Shown here piece after piece: positions 11,469 to 23,102 of a DNA stretch of 64,000 nucleotides (the stretch's first letter is position 1; each line of letters opens with the position of its first letter). The translations under genes and the position numbers were made by a program. The notes under the pieces are model-generated. The model was not told the origin of the DNA. It saw only the letters and a list, made by a program, of their open reading frames with translations, and searched no databases. The stretch is from Hofstenia miamia (lineage: Eukaryota > Xenacoelomorpha > Acoela), in assembly GCA_004352715.1 (NCBI GenBank), contig SCFE01000044.1, positions 1,922,598-1,986,597 on the forward strand, written 5' to 3'.

Positions 11469-13320
11469 GTAAGTTTTAGAATACAATACAGGAGATTAGA
11501 TGGTTTAGTGAATTCAATTAAAATATAAAACAAATATTCAGTCAAATTATAATTGCAATAATAATATAACAATAATTAGCGTTAACGATTTTATTTCAAA
11601 AATAATCAAATTAGAAAAAATAAATTCCAACACTTTCCAAATATATATATACAGACATAGAATAGAAACATTCAAAGGATAGTGATGTTGTAATTTGCCA
11701 GATATGTCACACAATTGAGAATCCAAAAACAGTGTTAATGCAAAAATCTATATTTTAATTTTTTTTTAAATGTTTGCAATTTATGATTAATCTAATTTTA
11801 GGCTAACTTATTAAAAATGTAAATTGGTTCCTTTTTCAAATTTGCCTTGGATATTATTATTCTATCACTTTTAACCATATTTCTACTTGCGTTACTTTAA
11901 TGTAACAAACGGCTTTGTCTACATTTTTTACCAACTTTATCTAAGCACTGTAGTAAATATTGAAAGCTTTTTATGTGGAAACATCGATGGTTTTAGGTCC
12001 GCTCATGTCATGATGAATTGTGCTAAAATTACTCTTGTGTTCAAAGTCAATAAAATATTGAATTTTTTTTCAATAAGAAATCCAATTTTTTGAAAAAATT
12101 CAAATTCTTGCGTAAAATATTCATAGAACACATCCAAACTTATACAATGAAAAGGCTTGAATTCAAATAATAAGGTTTTAAATTCTATAACATCTATACT
12201 AAGGCTTTCTAATGCTTATACAAATAACAAACACCTCGAAATATTTTGCTTTCTGAAGAAAAAGTGTCGAAGCGCGATCAGACACGCTGTGCGCAAAGTC
12301 TGAGTTCGTCGGTCCTGATAGAGTTATAAATATTGAAGAATATATTGAGGAAACAATGACACATTTTGAAATGCAATATATCTTCGAGCAAAATGTGGTG
12401 CTGGATGGTTATTTAAATTATTTCTAATTATTCAAATTGAACAATAAATACGGGGCAATTATATTAATGACCGTGTTTTATAGTGAATTGATATGTCTTT
12501 TGAAAATTTCACAGTTCAACACCTTAAATAAACAGGCAAATCTATTTTTAGCAGAAACAATTTCAATGCAATGCTTGCGTAATAAACTAACTTATAGCTA
12601 AAGCATAAATTAATTGCTTATGACAAGGTTTTCCAAGATAACCTAATGATATAAATAATCATCCTTACAAGTCACTTCCTCATTTCCTAACGTGGTCGAC
12701 ACAAACTCAAGGACAGCTCTTTCCTAAGTAACACATATAAATCTCAAATCAAATTAACAAGAAAGATGTGTTCCATTGTGAGCAAGAGGCTTGTAATTCC
12801 TGCTAAACTTAGACACTACATGAATTGGGTGACTTTTCAGTTAGAATCATGACAAATTTGAGGGACTTTAACATCTTTTGTAAAGCAAGGATTTAAATTG
12901 ACAACAATTAGGCAAGCTTACCCTTGATTTAAAAAACTGAAATTAGTGGAATATAAATAGAACCATGTGTTGAATATGACAGAGTAGGTTAATTCCAAAA
13001 AATTGTCAATCACATGAAAAATTTCTTCTCGCCAACGTACAAAAAAATCATGTTTTTAGCAAGAAAATATTTGAAATGATTACAAAATTGCCAATTAATA
13101 GTTAATGAATTTGTATTCTTATACTATTGAAAAGATCTTGGAATTATATTTGAATAAAAAATTCATAAAACTTTCTTCGTTATCATAATGAAATAAGAAA
13201 ATTGATTTTTAGTTTATTGTCAGCAATACACTTGTGAATAGAGTGGATTTATTACAGTATTAATTTTAAGCTTATTTTCGCTCAGATTATGGGCGCCGTT
13301 ACAAAGAAATTCTAGTTGTC
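11469..13320. other. Lectin intron sequence
   Basis: Noncoding. A short TA tract lies near 11642. No other feature recognised. Confidence 0.5.
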
Positions 13321-13538
13321 AAGTGAAAAGGTTCATAATTTTTATTAATTATGGAGGGCAACACCAATTTATTTATTTAGATTTCCTTGAAAATGAAGAT
13401 TGTGTGTTCATATTCGTTGACAATAAGCTTCTTGGAAATCTTCCGTGCGATTATACGTTGAGCTACATTTGCGAATTTGTTGCACCGGATTACAAGATAC
13501 ATGGCTACAGTAGCACTGGAAAAAGAATTGATCTGTAG
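13321..13538 (+). CDS. C-type lectin-like domain, last exon
   Basis: Open frame with INYGGQHQF, then LENEDCVFIF and LPCDYTLSYICEF, ending in TAG at 13536-13538. NYGG, EDCV and the final C---L-YICE are the C-terminal signature of a C-type lectin-like domain, including the last conserved Cys residues. After the domain there is a short tail. The 5' boundary is unclear: the best acceptor (TTTCGCTCAG, ending about 13285) gives the expected Asn after EP but hits TGA within 14 codons. A weaker acceptor (GTCAAG, ending about 13320) keeps the frame open but inserts a few extra residues before NYGG. A one-base defect in assembly or gene would also explain this. Confidence 0.65.
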
Positions 13539-13778
13539 TTGAGCTCACGCTATTATCAATTGAAATTGTGTTCAAAATCAATTGCAAATTTATAAATTGT
13601 GGATATAGTTTTTTATCAATTCATTTACTTACTTTTTAAAAAATTCTAATAGCGTCAAAGATTACTCGGCTTTGATATGGAATTGAAATATATATTAAAT
13701 TAATTCGATTTTCAATAAAATAACAAATGTTGTAATCAATCACCTAAAAAATTTTGAAAACACAAACGTATTATGATA

Positions 13779-14689
13779 ACTACACCATTTAAAGATCCAT
13801 TTCAGAAAAAGTAATAGCAAATTCAGAAAATGTAAGTTCAAATTCAGAATGTTCAGAATCTTTAAATTTCTATATGTTTATTCATACGCAGGTTTTTGCA
13901 TGTCTTATTCTATACATTTACTCTGCATAAACTTTTGATATGATTATTGTTATTATTACGACATAAATGTGGAATGCATGTACAGTAGATTATTGCATGT
14001 AAACAGTTATTGAGGCTCAAACTTTTTATGGTTAAAACTTAGACTTATCAGATAAATGCTAACTTTATTGAAATTACACTCAAGATTATATATTGTTGCA
14101 CACATTGTATATGATGTTACACATGATTTAAACAAATTGCTATAAACTAAATTACACAGTTTATTATCAAAATAACAACAAATTGACATAATGAAAATGA
14201 ATTATTGTCCAACTTTCATATCATTTTTTGGAGGGCATCGGAAAAGAATTTAGAGACATGATTGAATGAACGAATGCAGAGTTCAGATGAAACTGCAGCC
14301 ATCACTTCATCGGCTCTGCAGAAGGCTGAAAACAGCAAAGTAAATAGTAGTGGTTGTCTACATGTACATGTAAAGTGTATATGTTTCTAAACACACAACA
14401 GAAACGTTGTATCCAAAAGTTAAACCGAAAATGATATGAACACTAAAGACCCTTGTGTTCCTTCTGTAATAAAAGTAAAATAGCATATATTGAATGTCCA
14501 CCATAAACAGGTTAATTACAACACTAAGATACTAATGAGACACCTTCGCCTTGCTTTTGGCTCTGGAAACTTAAAAATCTGAAATTGATCTTACTTTTCT
14601 GAATTTGATCTTAGTTTTTCTGAATTTGATCATTACTTTTTCTGAATTTGATCTTGTTTTTTCTGAAATAGACCTTGAAATGGTGTAGT
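13779..14689. mobile_element. Foldback/MITE-like element with repeat-bearing inverted arms
   Basis: The left arm (13779 to about 13865) begins ACTACACCATTT and continues with units containing AAATTCAGAAAA. The right arm (about 14575-14689) is its inverted counterpart, ending AAATGGTGTAGT, and carries about five 19-21 base units of the form TTTTTCTGAATTTGATC. The arms flank about 700 bases with no convincing ORF. Inverted arms with internal tandem units and no transposase are the structure of non-autonomous foldback-type DNA elements. Target-site duplication is not clear. Confidence 0.6.
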
Positions 14690-15023
14690 CATGTATATTG
14701 TAATACTGAAAAGGTACAAGCATTTCTAAAATTAGAGCTATATTTGATGAACAAAAATGATTAGTTTGAGGGTTTTGATGAAACTTAGAAAAAAACAAAT
14801 ATAGAAATAATGTCAATAATAACTTTATTTCCTAAAAGTATCCAATGACAAGGCATGATTTTTACAAAGCTATATGAACTTGAAAGATATTGAATGCCAA
14901 GCTTATTAACTTATAAGCATTGAAAAATATAAACTAATTACAAGTTAAAACTAAGTATTTTCTCTATAATAAACTGGAAGCGATATAAAGGAAAATTTAA
15001 TGTTAAATATTCAATATTCACAG
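14690..15023. other. AT-rich noncoding stretch
   Basis: Nothing recognised. Confidence 0.5.
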
Positions 15024-15127
15024 GCGATGAATTGGATCTGAAAGTAACATCAGAAAGTATAATACATTTACTCTGCATCAATCATAAAGTTGTTACTTTG
15101 AGTGCATTAGATGAAAAATATATTTGA
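15024..15127 (+). CDS. Possible terminal exon, unknown protein
   Basis: Acceptor-like TATTCACAG ends at 15023, and 33 codons follow (starting DELDLKVTSE, ending LDEKYI) before TGA at 15125-15127. The peptide is balanced in composition and less AT-driven than chance frames nearby. It is too short to identify. It may be an alternative 3' exon of the lectin gene or the end of an unrelated gene. Chance cannot be excluded. Confidence 0.2.
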
Positions 15128-15352
15128 TAGGGGAATTTTTTTCAAAAATTTCTTAATTGCGTAAAATAATATTTTAATTAATTATTACTACTGCACCAAA
15201 CCGCAAACAAATCTATGTCTACCGAAATTCACGGCAGTTTATTTAAAAAAGTAGTGGAAAGGAGTGAGTATATCATTCTTTATAAATTTCAGAAATCTTT
15301 GATTTATGAGTTTCTTTTTAGGTTGGGCATAAACTCTTCCAAATGGCAACCA

Positions 15353-15551
15353 AACACACACACANNNNNNNNNNNNNNNNNNNNNNNNNNNNNNNNNNNN
15401 NNNNNNNNNNNNNNNNNNNNNNNNNNNNNNNNNNNNNNNNNNNNNNNNNNNNNNNNNNNNNNNNNNNNNNNNNNNNNNNNNNNNNNNNNNNNNNNNNNNN
15501 NNNNNNNNNNNNNNNNNNNNNNNNNNNNNNNNNNNNNNNNNNNNNNNNNNN

Positions 15552-15590
<39 letters not shown>
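15353..15590. repeat. (CA)n/(TA)n microsatellite with N gap
   Basis: A CA run enters a 187-base gap (15365-15551) and a TA run leaves it, so the gap is probably a compound microsatellite. Confidence 0.9.
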
Positions 15591-16179
15591 TATTAGGATT
15601 CTGCGGCCGGCTATGGAAAAAAGACCCCGGCCAAAATTCCCGGCTAAGATTCGTTTCTGAACATCATGATGAACAATTTATTTCCATGATTTTTATTTGT
15701 ATTTTTGTTTTTAAAACAGCCGTTTGAGCATTTTCATTGTTTGTTCGAACTATGAGCATGTTTTAATCGTTCTATTGAAAGTTACGGATTTTCACACCGT
15801 AGTAGTAAAAGTGCAGACTACGGCAATTTATTTTGCACATCCGACTACGGCCCAGCAAATAGCCTTTCCCGCAAAACACTTATTGTCACCCCACAAAAAT
15901 AAAAATTTATCTGACGTTTCAGGCAATGCTTTACTTTTCTATTTATGTTGCTATATAATGGTTGTTTTCTAACAATTCATGTTTGGTGGTATTTAAATTG
16001 TGTTTGAATGATAATTAAAAGCTACCTTACTTATATAGTGGAAACTTTGAAAAAATAGAGAGAATGATTAAATTATGGGAGTGACTAGTAAAGTGTGACC
16101 GACTAAGAGATAGATAAATTTTTATTTTGTTCCAAATCATGAACAAACAGGACTAAAATTTACAATAAATCACAGGTAA
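15591..16179. other. AT-rich noncoding stretch
   Basis: Nothing recognised. Confidence 0.5.
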
Positions 16180-17430
16180 AATTTCTCCATCATACTACAA
16201 TCGAGTCATTGTGTAGCTTTGTTGCCACATAGGGAAAACTTCAATTGCCATGATTTGTACGAGCAAATAAGAGTTGAAATAAATGTTTATTTGTTGTAGT
16301 AAAATTAGTTTTAATGCTTTCCAAGTAAAGATGTAGAGGATGAGAAGGTAGTGTTCGAATCTTAATGTACAGCTCAGTAACAAGTTTCTTGATTTTTGTT
16401 GATACATCCACCAGAGGCTTACCAATAATTTTACTTGCATGCCTGGATATTACGACTAATTTGGAAAAATTTGCTTCTGATATAGCAGGAGGAGAATAGG
16501 TGATCTACTTTAAATGTATGATTCGTACACCTAAACGAGCTCCAACTTTGATATTCTCGTTTTAGGGTGTTTCAAGAATAATAGCCCTTTTCTCCCATCT
16601 GATATTCTGCGTTGAATTTCCTCATGTAAACTTAATTTTTGATGAATATGTACTCCTAGAATTCGAAAACTTGTTACCCCTTTTATTATTTACAATCTAA
16701 ATCTAGATAGTCATCATCTAGAGTATTTCTTGTTGAATTTACGACCATCTCCTGTGTTTTATCACAGTTAATTCCTTCTAATTCTAGTTGTGCATCGTCT
16801 AGCTTATTTGATCTCACTATTTGAGTGTTATAATCAGCTTACTTAATCATAATATTTGAAATTCTTTTTGTTGAAGATCAGATAATAATGATGGGAAAAG
16901 CTTAGGACCTTCAACGCTGCCTTTGGGAACGCTGAGTGATTTCAGTTTCGGTTCTGATGTACGAGATGATATAGTTGTACATTGTACTTAATGTCCTGCC
17001 CGTCAAGAGATTTTTATACCAATTCAAATAGGGTTGTATGCCTTCAATTTTGGATATTCTTTCCAAGATTATATCTTTTTCAACAGTATAAATGCTTTTG
17101 ATTAATCGACAGCAAAGAACCTAAGGAGTGTAGGCGATTGATCAAATATATTTCTACATTTGGTGAGTAAGAGAGTCAATGCATGATCAGTTGATAGAGA
17201 TTTCTTTTATGCAAATTGATCACTTCCACTTGCCTTCTCTAAAAGCAATCCAGTAAACGAGTCTATATACCTTTCTACCCCTTTAATCATCTCACCAACA
17301 ATAATTGGACTTAATTCGCTTCACATATAAACAATGCACTTTCTGGTACTGGAGTCATAATACCTTGGTTCCATAGAACAAAGAATACTCCATTTACCAA
17401 ACTAGATACCCATATTAGCTAAATTGGTAG
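16180..17430 (-). pseudogene. LINE reverse transcriptase pseudogene
   Basis: Read on the minus strand from 17430 downwards in shifting frames: KKSLSTDHALTLLL (fingers), FAVD-SKAFILL (the D--KAFD position), VPKGSVEGPKLF (the VPQGSVLGPLLF motif), INCDKTQEMVV (the KT-EM motif after the active site), and finally PLVDVSTKIKK with LPSHPLHLYLE, the C-terminal tail seen in CR1/Rex-like LINEs. Many stops and frame changes. The motif order is clear and the protein is not functional. Confidence 0.72.
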
Positions 17431-18159
17431 TAGTTTAAATTAGAGAGTGGCAATATGAAATAAACATGGAACCGAACCCGAGCCAATCATGATATTTACT
17501 TCCTGACCCGAAAGATTGAATTTGAGTTGACTTTGTGGATGATTTGTATTTTTATTATCATTAATCATTTTGTGACGGAGAAACAGCAATTCAATGGCAT
17601 TACTTAACGTCTTGGATCTTTCTCAAATCAAGCTATGATTAACATCAGTATTTTTTTTAATAATCTGTCTAATCTTTGTAACTGAATACGACCCTCTCAT
17701 TATAAAAACATGGTTCTCTTGATGAAATTTTCTTTAAGCTAAAGATCCATTTTGAATAATTCATTTAATCTTTTATTGAAAAATATTAATCATAAATTTG
17801 AAATTAAAGGGTAATTGAGAGTATATTAATGCAAATTAGCATAGGACACATGATCATTTGAGAATAAGGACCAATGCAAGCACTTCATTTGAAATCGTTC
17901 AAGTTTTTCAAATTTACATCTATTTGGCCACCAACAATTGGATCAGAACTAGATAGTTTTTATAAACATAGGTGTGATATATGGGACATTAATTGGCTTG
18001 CTTAGAACTTTGTTGTAATGTTCGTTCCATTTTATATCTGATGAGATATTTACTCCTAAATCATTGACTAATTCAACAAATTTAATATTATATTTTTCAA
18101 AGTTAATATATCTTTGCACTTAACTTTTCAAACACATATCACCTTTGATATAGGTGTAT
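17431..18159. other. Unassigned sequence
   Basis: Lies between LINE debris and an LTR. No motif, repeat or gene recognised. Confidence 0.4.
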
Positions 18160-19307
18160 TGTTGCATAATCCAAAGCATAATGCTGCTAAGAAGAGAAGA
18201 TCGGATGATTAGTCAGAATTAAGATCGAATTATTATTTATTGATTAATTTAAATTTAATTGTCATCATTATGTTTGTAAAATGCAACTAAGAAACAATAT
18301 AGCAAATTAGTACTTGTCCACGAATAATTTGACAAAATGAAGGGGGCGATAATGCTTCCATTATTTTTAGCCATTTTTGACAGACGATAGAATTTACATT
18401 TCGAACGACAGGTACTTTTTGAATTTAACTATAAATAGAGTGAAAGTCAATTTGGAAACTGTTGAAGTAAATTCTTCAAAAGTCTTATCTTTAGATTTCA
18501 TTCAGTTTGCTTATTTCTAAATCATGTGAAACTAAATGGTAGATGCATTAGTAGTGGCTTAGGCAAACATCGGGTGCGATTCGAGGGTCCTTGATCCAAG
18601 CCATGAACCTGTATTTACGTTAGGGGTAAGAATGGGAGTTTTTCTCTGTTTAGCTGACTATCAATTCATTCATTTGCATGTATTAAATAAGTGATTTCGG
18701 AGATAAAGCTAGTTAGCCTACCGTAGGTTATATTTATATTACATTATCTTGACTGATTAGGTGACCCATACATAGACCAATAAATAGACCGAGCATGTAT
18801 TGTTATTTAAATGTAAGGTAGGAAGCTGCAAGTAATTATTTACTTTACTTATCTATATTAATTAAAGCCAATAGTTTTCGGTAATGGCTGAAGTAACATT
18901 TATTAAGCAGCTAATGACACTGCCATGTTGCGAAGTACCAAATTACACATTACAAATAGGTCAATTATATCCAGCCTTGTGGGTTGCACTGAGCTAGGAT
19001 AGGGAACACATAAGTTACTTCGTTGAGCTGAGACTTGGAACTACTCGATCAACAACGGAGGTACGCAAATGTGGATTGATTCGGAGATCGGAGTCAGCTG
19101 GAGGCCACAGTAGAATCGCAGAAAGGAACTGCGATGAAGTTATACCTAAATAGTATCGGGTTACTTGAAATTAATAATAGTTAGTGACAACATATCTCAT
19201 GTCGGAGTAAAGAATTAACATCAGTACATCCCTACCCCCATCCAACAGGAAATAAGGATTTAAAAGAATAATTAACTCTCTGTTAAAGCCTGGTAGCGGA
19301 TGATACA
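18160..19307 (+). mobile_element. Solo LTR, family 2
   Basis: Begins TGTTGCATAATCC and ends GGATGATACA (TG...CA with inverted ends). Its first part matches the LTR starts at 37870 and 41889, and a block with TAGTAGTGG...GGGTCCTTG...TTGACTATC-like spacing matches 38190-38410. There is no primer-binding site after it and no polypurine tract before it, so it is best read as a solo LTR of about 1.15 kb. The flanks (GTAT/ATAT) do not give a clean target-site duplication. Confidence 0.6.
18430..18437 (+). promoter_or_regulatory. TATA box of LTR family 2
   Basis: TATAAATA about 270 bases into the LTR. The same octamer lies at the corresponding place in the family-2 LTR at 37870. Confidence 0.5.
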
Positions 19308-19309
19308 AT

Positions 19310-19870
19310 ATTTTAAATTCCATTTCGTTTTTCTGACCCCATTTTATAACTGAATTATTTGGATTTCAAAATAAGGAATTCATTAAGAGACTCTACTAAA
19401 AGTTTGCTATCATCAGCCAAATATTTGAATTTGTATTAGAACAAAAATAATTAATTAATAGAACAAACAAAAGTGGTCCAAGAACATTTCTTTGAAGTAC
19501 TTCACTAGTTATTTTTAAAAATACATTTATAGACAATATACAAATAAAATAGATAAATTCGTAATTGTATAAGATCTATTTTAACATCCATGTTGACATT
19601 TAGACAACTTACTTTTAATTAAATAATAAACAAAATTCAAAAGCATTCCCTGGGGGGGAATACGTGTTAGAATTCCAATAGGTCTGTAATTTGTAACATC
19701 ATCATGCTTTGCTTACCTTTTAAATATTGGAACAACAAAGCCAAACTTTCTTGCTAAATAACATGCCATTAAAAATAATACATAAACAATAAATGATTTG
19801 AAATATTGTATTTTTAATAAAAATAGTAGGAATATTGTACTGTAATTGGCAGAAAACAGAATAAAAAAAA
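19310..19870 (-). pseudogene. LINE reverse transcriptase fragment
   Basis: Minus-strand reading gives NYRPIGILT, then LSKCQHGC with NRSYTITNL (RT fingers and palm entry), then LQRNVLGPLLFVLLINYF (the VPQGSVLGPLLF position) and a degraded LADDSKLL. These are consecutive LINE RT motifs with several stops and frame changes between them. Confidence 0.65.
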
Positions 19871-19901
19871 AAGAACCAACCAAAAACTAAAATCTATTAA
19901 T

Positions 19902-21317
19902 TGTGATTTATTATATTTTCTTAATTAAGTATATTTATCAATGAATAATTTGTAAATGAATTTAAAGTGTAGTTATGCCCTATTAAGTGCTGGCAAAAGC
20001 ACTTGACAAATTATTGATGACAAATTGCTAAGCAAATTAAGCAGTGATATTGTGTAACAATTTGCAGATGAATGAGGTGTGTAAACAAATTCAACTTACA
20101 AAAGACAGGTACATGTTAATTGTTTAACTGTTTGCATATTTTGATTATAAAAATGATTTAAAGGAATTAGTTGATGATGAAGTAAATTACTTTGGATTTA
20201 TCTTGTATTTCGTCAGGTTTAGTTATTAATGCAAAAAGAAAGCTAAACGTCAGAGCAAATGAGTAGTACTCAGGTTCTCCAAATTCAATTCTAGGTAATT
20301 CTAGTAATGCTGCACTCTAACCTTGCTATCATCTTTAACTTGTGCAGTTGGTAGCCTGACTTTAAAGGAATTAGTTGATGATGAAGTAAATTACTTTGGA
20401 TTTATCTTGTATTTCGTCAGGTTTAGTTATTAATGCAAAAAGAAAGCTAAACGTCAGAGCAAATGAGTAGTACTCAGGTTCTCCAAATTCAATTCTAGGT
20501 AATTCTAGTAATGCTGCACTCTAACCTTGCTATCATCTTTAACTTGTGCAGTTGGTAGCCTGACTATGAAAGCGTGTTCATATGTGAAATATATCGATAG
20601 GGTTTTTTAATCCATTTATTCAATTGATTTATTCAAGCTAATAAGAACATATTCATAAATTGCTGGATAGCCACCTTTTAGTTAACCCACTGTTTTAGAT
20701 CCAAATTCTTATGGAATAATAATATCTATTATACATATCAGGTGCCTATGAGCCACATTATATATTAAATGTTTAAGGTGTTTGTAAGCTTAACTAGTTG
20801 TATAGTTGACTTATTTTAAAGACTGTTTATGACATCTTTTCCGCATGCATATTTACATAGAACTGTCATTGTATATTTATTTATATGTAAGAAAAATAAG
20901 CAAATGCAGCTGGGTTGCAAACTTTCCTCTATTGTTACAATGGTTAATAACAAGGACATAAATGCATAATGCTCATTAAGATAAGCAATACTCGGAATTC
21001 ACATCTTGCACTGAGAATTGTTCATGACTCACTAACCATGGTAATTGGTGATCACTGCATTATGTTGATTAATACTTCCTTCATTGTGTGGTTCTGCATC
21101 AGGTTGAGTCCCTGTAGTTAATTTGCTGTTGATCTAAATGAAGTTCTATTACAAATATGTTTGTGGTTAGATACTAAGTCTCAGCATTTACATGTGTTAA
21201 AATCAACTAGCAAAGACAACATTGTGGTCATATCTGCTATGAAAAGGAAACTGCATACACTAATTTGGTAAAGCCTTAGTTAAACAAACGATATCTTAGC
21301 TCAGTACACATTCTACA
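19902..21317 (+). mobile_element. Old, diverged LTR (family 1) of element 1
   Basis: Blocks align in order with the family-1 LTR of element A: a CAGGTACAT...TGTTTAACTG block, ACTTTGGATTTATC...GTCAGGTTTAG, GAAAGCTAAACGTCAGAGC, and GGGTTGCAAAC...TAATAACAAGGAC. It ends ATTCTACA directly before a primer-binding-site-like sequence. The start is approximate (TGTGATTTATTA). It contains a 204-base perfect tandem duplication. It is much more diverged than the other family-1 LTRs. Confidence 0.5.
20157..20564. repeat. 204-base perfect tandem duplication
   Basis: Two identical copies, 20157-20360 and 20361-20564, lie inside the old LTR. Identity of the copies in an otherwise decayed LTR means the duplication is recent or an assembly artefact. 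Confidence 0.85.
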
Positions 21318-21333
21318 TAGCGACCATGACAGG
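21318..21333 (+). other. Degenerate primer-binding site of element 1
   Basis: TAGCGACCATGACAGG, two differences from the TGGCGACCGTGACAGG site of element A, directly after the LTR end. Confidence 0.6.
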
Positions 21334-21589
21334 ACGCCTTATACATGCAATGAAGGTTTTGGAAAGTTTATTTTGAGTCAAAAAGATGTACTTCTTCTCA
21401 GGGAATTTTTTTTTAAAATTCAAAAGTTTCAAGAAAATGTAATTGGCGAATTTACTCTGAACAACTTAGTAGATAACAGGTGAACCTGAAATAAAAATTA
21501 AAATGAAAAAGTGTATGGAAATGAACACTGGAGTAGAGAGTTACCAGAAAACTAAAAGCAAATTTGGAAGAAAAAAGACTACTCATTGC

Positions 21590-21908
21590 TAACTCATAGA
21601 AATGGTAAATAGTTTGAGAATAAGAGCAAAGACAGAGTCTAAAACTCAGCAGCAACCTCCAAAACCAGTGGAAACCCCTAAGACGAAAGAAACAGCATTG
21701 ATTCTTGAAAGTGAATAATCATTACTAAATTCATCAGGAGACTATATTGATACTAAAGGGAAACTCAAGAACATAAAAATTAGATTCGCACATACAATGT
21801 TTGAAAAGGCTTTCACAGTAATTGATACAGAAAGGAATCTGTTACTGCATGAAATGATACTGGGAAATGATTTTTGATAAAACATGGATGTGTTATAGAC
21901 TATACTAA
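21590..21908 (+). pseudogene. gag/protease remnant of element 1
   Basis: A gag N-terminal fragment (MVNSLRIRAKTESKTQ, compare MVNSRKKQRTKAKTQ in element A) is fused at about 21715 to the post-active-site half of the protease (SSGDYIDTKGKL...VIDTERNL...ILGNDF), which breaks at a TGA and runs into the LTR at 21909. Everything between gag N-terminus and protease, and everything after protease, has been deleted. Confidence 0.75.
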
Positions 21909-22886
21909 TGTGACATAATCCATCAAACTATCATGATTGGTCAAGATGAGAGAAAAGGATGAAGGAAACAAAGACTAAAATTATTAATATTGATTATAAT
22001 GATTAAAATGTAAATCATGATAGGATTGATTATTTTCACTTTGTAAATGTTTTGTGCAATTATATCTAAAATTATACTCGACAGTATTTGACAAAACAAA
22101 AGATGGTCAAACAGCATAGTCAAATTAAAGCTGATGTTGCGCAATCTTAGCAGAAATATTAAGCGAGGGAAAAACTGTAAACAAGAACGATTAACAGGTA
22201 CTAGTCGAGTATTTAGTTGTTTATTACCAAGTGCTATAAATATAATGAACATGATGTAATTAATGATGAGCAAATCTACATTGGATTTATATTATATTGT
22301 CATTACATGTTGCTCAATGTTTTGTATGGTAGACCTCTGGCCGACTTCTAGTTCCCATTTTCCGCTGGCGGCATTGATTGTTTACATGTATCAAGGGCTA
22401 TTATACATTTATATATATGTAGGGTTATTACATGTAAGGCCTCATAATAAGCTATTTCAGCAGCAAGGTTGCACCACTTCGTTTATTGCATCAGTTCATA
22501 ATAACAAAAACAATCAATGCACTAAATTCTTAAGTAGTTGCAAATCCCATTACACTGAGTTCACTATTCACATAACCATTCCATTGTTGTTCTCTATTTC
22601 ACATTGGCAGTTCCATTGGTAAGATGCGGCTGGCGGATGTGTTCCTGGATATGCACGTCTACTCTTGAGTGTTGATCCTGTCTTCCAACTTCTCTGCTTT
22701 ACCTAAATAAGTTGAGTCAATTAAGTAGCTACAAAGGCTCTTGCATATTAAGTTAGTTTAATAAACTGCACACCTATTATAAAGGAGAGAAATTGGAAAA
22801 GTGTCAACTCAGATTTGCGGTTAATCTAAGAAAAGTAATAGCTTTCTCTAAATAACACCCTCATGTTGAGTTGGCATGATTCTACA
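21909..22886 (+). mobile_element. LTR family 1 of element 1, internally shortened
   Basis: Starts TGTGACATAATCC and ends GGCATGATTCTACA, like the LTRs of A and B. At 978 bases it lacks the central block with CCACAGCGGGGAGGGCG present in A. It abuts, without spacer, a minus-strand LTR fragment of element C. Confidence 0.82.
22235..22242 (+). promoter_or_regulatory. TATA box of LTR family 1
   Basis: TATAAATA in the context AAGTGCTATAAATATA, repeated at the same LTR position at 35011. Confidence 0.5.
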
Positions 22887-23102
22887 TTATGCACATGAGC
22901 ATTAATTAGCATTTGCGTTTTAGTCTTTTATTAATTGTCAAATGTACTGCCAAGCAAATTAATATCAAAATACTGCCTATTAAAATTTTACAAATAATCT
23001 TATTAATAATAATCATGTCTTTACAATGAATTTTTATATTACTTGACTCTTAGTTCTTTCCATTTCTTTTCTTAACTTGAATACACATGAGATTATGTTA
23101 CA
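22887..23102 (-). mobile_element. 3' LTR fragment of element C
   Basis: Minus-strand LTR start TGTAACATAATCTC at 23102 running down to 22887, where it is cut off by the plus-strand LTR. It matches 63334-63554 closely (shared GCATTAATTAGCATTTG and TACTGCCAAG blocks). Confidence 0.75.
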
